Source of the DNA: Streptomyces fodineus
GTDB lineage: Bacteria > Actinomycetota > Actinomycetes > Streptomycetales > Streptomycetaceae
Assembly (NCBI RefSeq): GCF_001735805.1
Contig: NZ_CP017248.1
Coordinates: 744,001-808,000, forward strand
Direction of reading: 5' to 3'
Length of the DNA stretch: 64,000 nucleotides
Of the stretch, positions 63,589-64,000 are shown in pieces; the stretch's first letter is position 1, and every line of letters begins with the position of its first letter. The position numbers were made by a program, and so were the translations under genes. The notes under the pieces are model-generated. The model was given only the letters and a program-made list of their open reading frames with translations. It was not told the DNA's origin and did not search any database.

Positions 63589-64000
63589 TCAGCGCAGCCA
63601 GGCGCTGTACTCCATGACGTCCCCGGCCTTCACCCCGTACCGGCGGTCGTCCCGGGTGAAGGTGGTCTCGAGGCCGAGGACGGCGCCGGTGCGCGGATCG
63701 AGGATCAGCATGCGCCGGGCGCCCGGGACGTCGTAGGCGTACGCCTGCCCCGGCCGCCCGAGCCGGTCCGTCACCTGCCCGGCCGGGCGCAAACCCTTGG
63801 CGTCGGCGAGGAGCCGGACCAGCGCGGCCGACTCATGGGCGCCGAGTGTCCAGTGGTCCAGCAACTCCTGGACGGCGTCCAGGAGTTCGGCGGTGGTCAG
63901 AGGGCCGGTTCCGGTGTGGGCCGTCTCGTCGAGGTAGGACCGCAGGGCGGCCGGATCGTGCGGGGGGCGCGCCTCGGGCGGGGCGTCGCTCCAGCTCGGC
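63589..64000 (-). CDS. C-terminal part of a CU044_5270-like protein (5' end outside window)
   Basis: The open frame runs to the window edge, so the true start is beyond 64000. Visible are about 137 C-terminal residues including RSYLDETAHTGTGPLTTAEL, LLADAKGLRPAGQVTDRLGR, MLILDPRTGAVLGLETTFTR and the end GDVMEYSAWLR. This matches the C-terminal domain of the CU044_5270 family of membrane-anchored actinobacterial proteins, often located beside ECF sigma factors. The identification is moderate because the N-terminal part is missing. Confidence 0.7.
   Translation of the reverse strand, partial: PSWSDAPPEARPPHDPAALRSYLDETAHTGTGPLTTAELLDAVQELLDHWTLGAHESAALVRLLADAKGLRPAGQVTDRLGRPGQAYAYDVPGARRMLILDPRTGAVLGLETTFTRDDRRYGVKAGDVMEYSAWLR

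Overview
The window is about 72% G+C with very strong third-position G/C bias. It carries many actinobacterial signature families: SpoIIE-type phosphatases, mycothiol-linked enzymes, DUF5709, PF04672 methyltransferase, an EfeUOB iron system and a Nur-type operator. This points to a Streptomyces chromosome. I see no rRNA, tRNA, transposase, integrase, CRISPR array or recognisable antibiotic gene cluster. Both ends cut genes: the SpoIIE phosphatase at the left and a CU044_5270-like protein at the right.

Layout: 1-9.4 kb holds a signalling phosphatase, a GH15 glucanohydrolase, a sulfite-oxidase-like enzyme, soluble transhydrogenase and small conserved proteins. 9.5-14.1 kb is a metal block: a HoxN-type nickel/cobalt permease with a Nur-like box, then a fused EfeU-EfeO iron permease and EfeB with an iron-box-like site. 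14.2-18.4 kb is a tightly overlapping operon dedA - PAP2 - PAP2 - response regulator - histidine kinase. 18.8-22.7 kb has membrane proteins divergent from a BlaI/M56 pair, with a perfect palindrome between them. A related TACA/TGTA motif also precedes dedA. 22.8-28.5 kb is carbohydrate metabolism: GH65 phosphorylase, beta-phosphoglucomutase, a P-loop kinase and a toroid-like protein. 28.6-38.2 kb contains a broken haloperoxidase/PAP2-type remnant, a membrane glycosyltransferase with a large in-frame repeat array, an RpiR regulator, an ANTAR-GAF-PAS-SpoIIE protein and a flavin reductase behind a Gly/Ala repeat tract.

38.3-46.7 kb holds a PL8 lyase, a scar where two headless genes meet (ATP-grasp-like and cytochrome P450), a TetR gene and a DUF35 OB-fold gene sharing an exact 13-bp operator candidate, and a large secreted hydrolase. 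46.7-53.5 kb has an aminotransferase, a frameshifted methyltransferase, a membrane-anchored S1 protease, a decayed divergent pair (ROK regulator and Gfo/Idh/MocA oxidoreductase) and an L,D-transpeptidase. 53.5-64 kb has a mycothiol-dependent enzyme family member divergent from a LysR gene, a PLP decarboxylase, two SDRs, a metallo-hydrolase plus S-(hydroxymethyl)mycothiol dehydrogenase pair, a standalone acyltransferase that has lost its catalytic serine, an NTF2-like protein, a MarR regulator and an apparently leaderless gene.

Recurring themes are gene decay (six pseudogenes or remnants plus one uncertain fragment), coding-region repeat expansion, and regulator genes whose likely operators can be read beside them. 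No complete undescribed multi-gene system is evident. The best candidates for new biology are the possible BlaI-type link to lipid-carrier recycling genes, the dead acyltransferase, and the repeat-expanded membrane glycosyltransferase.
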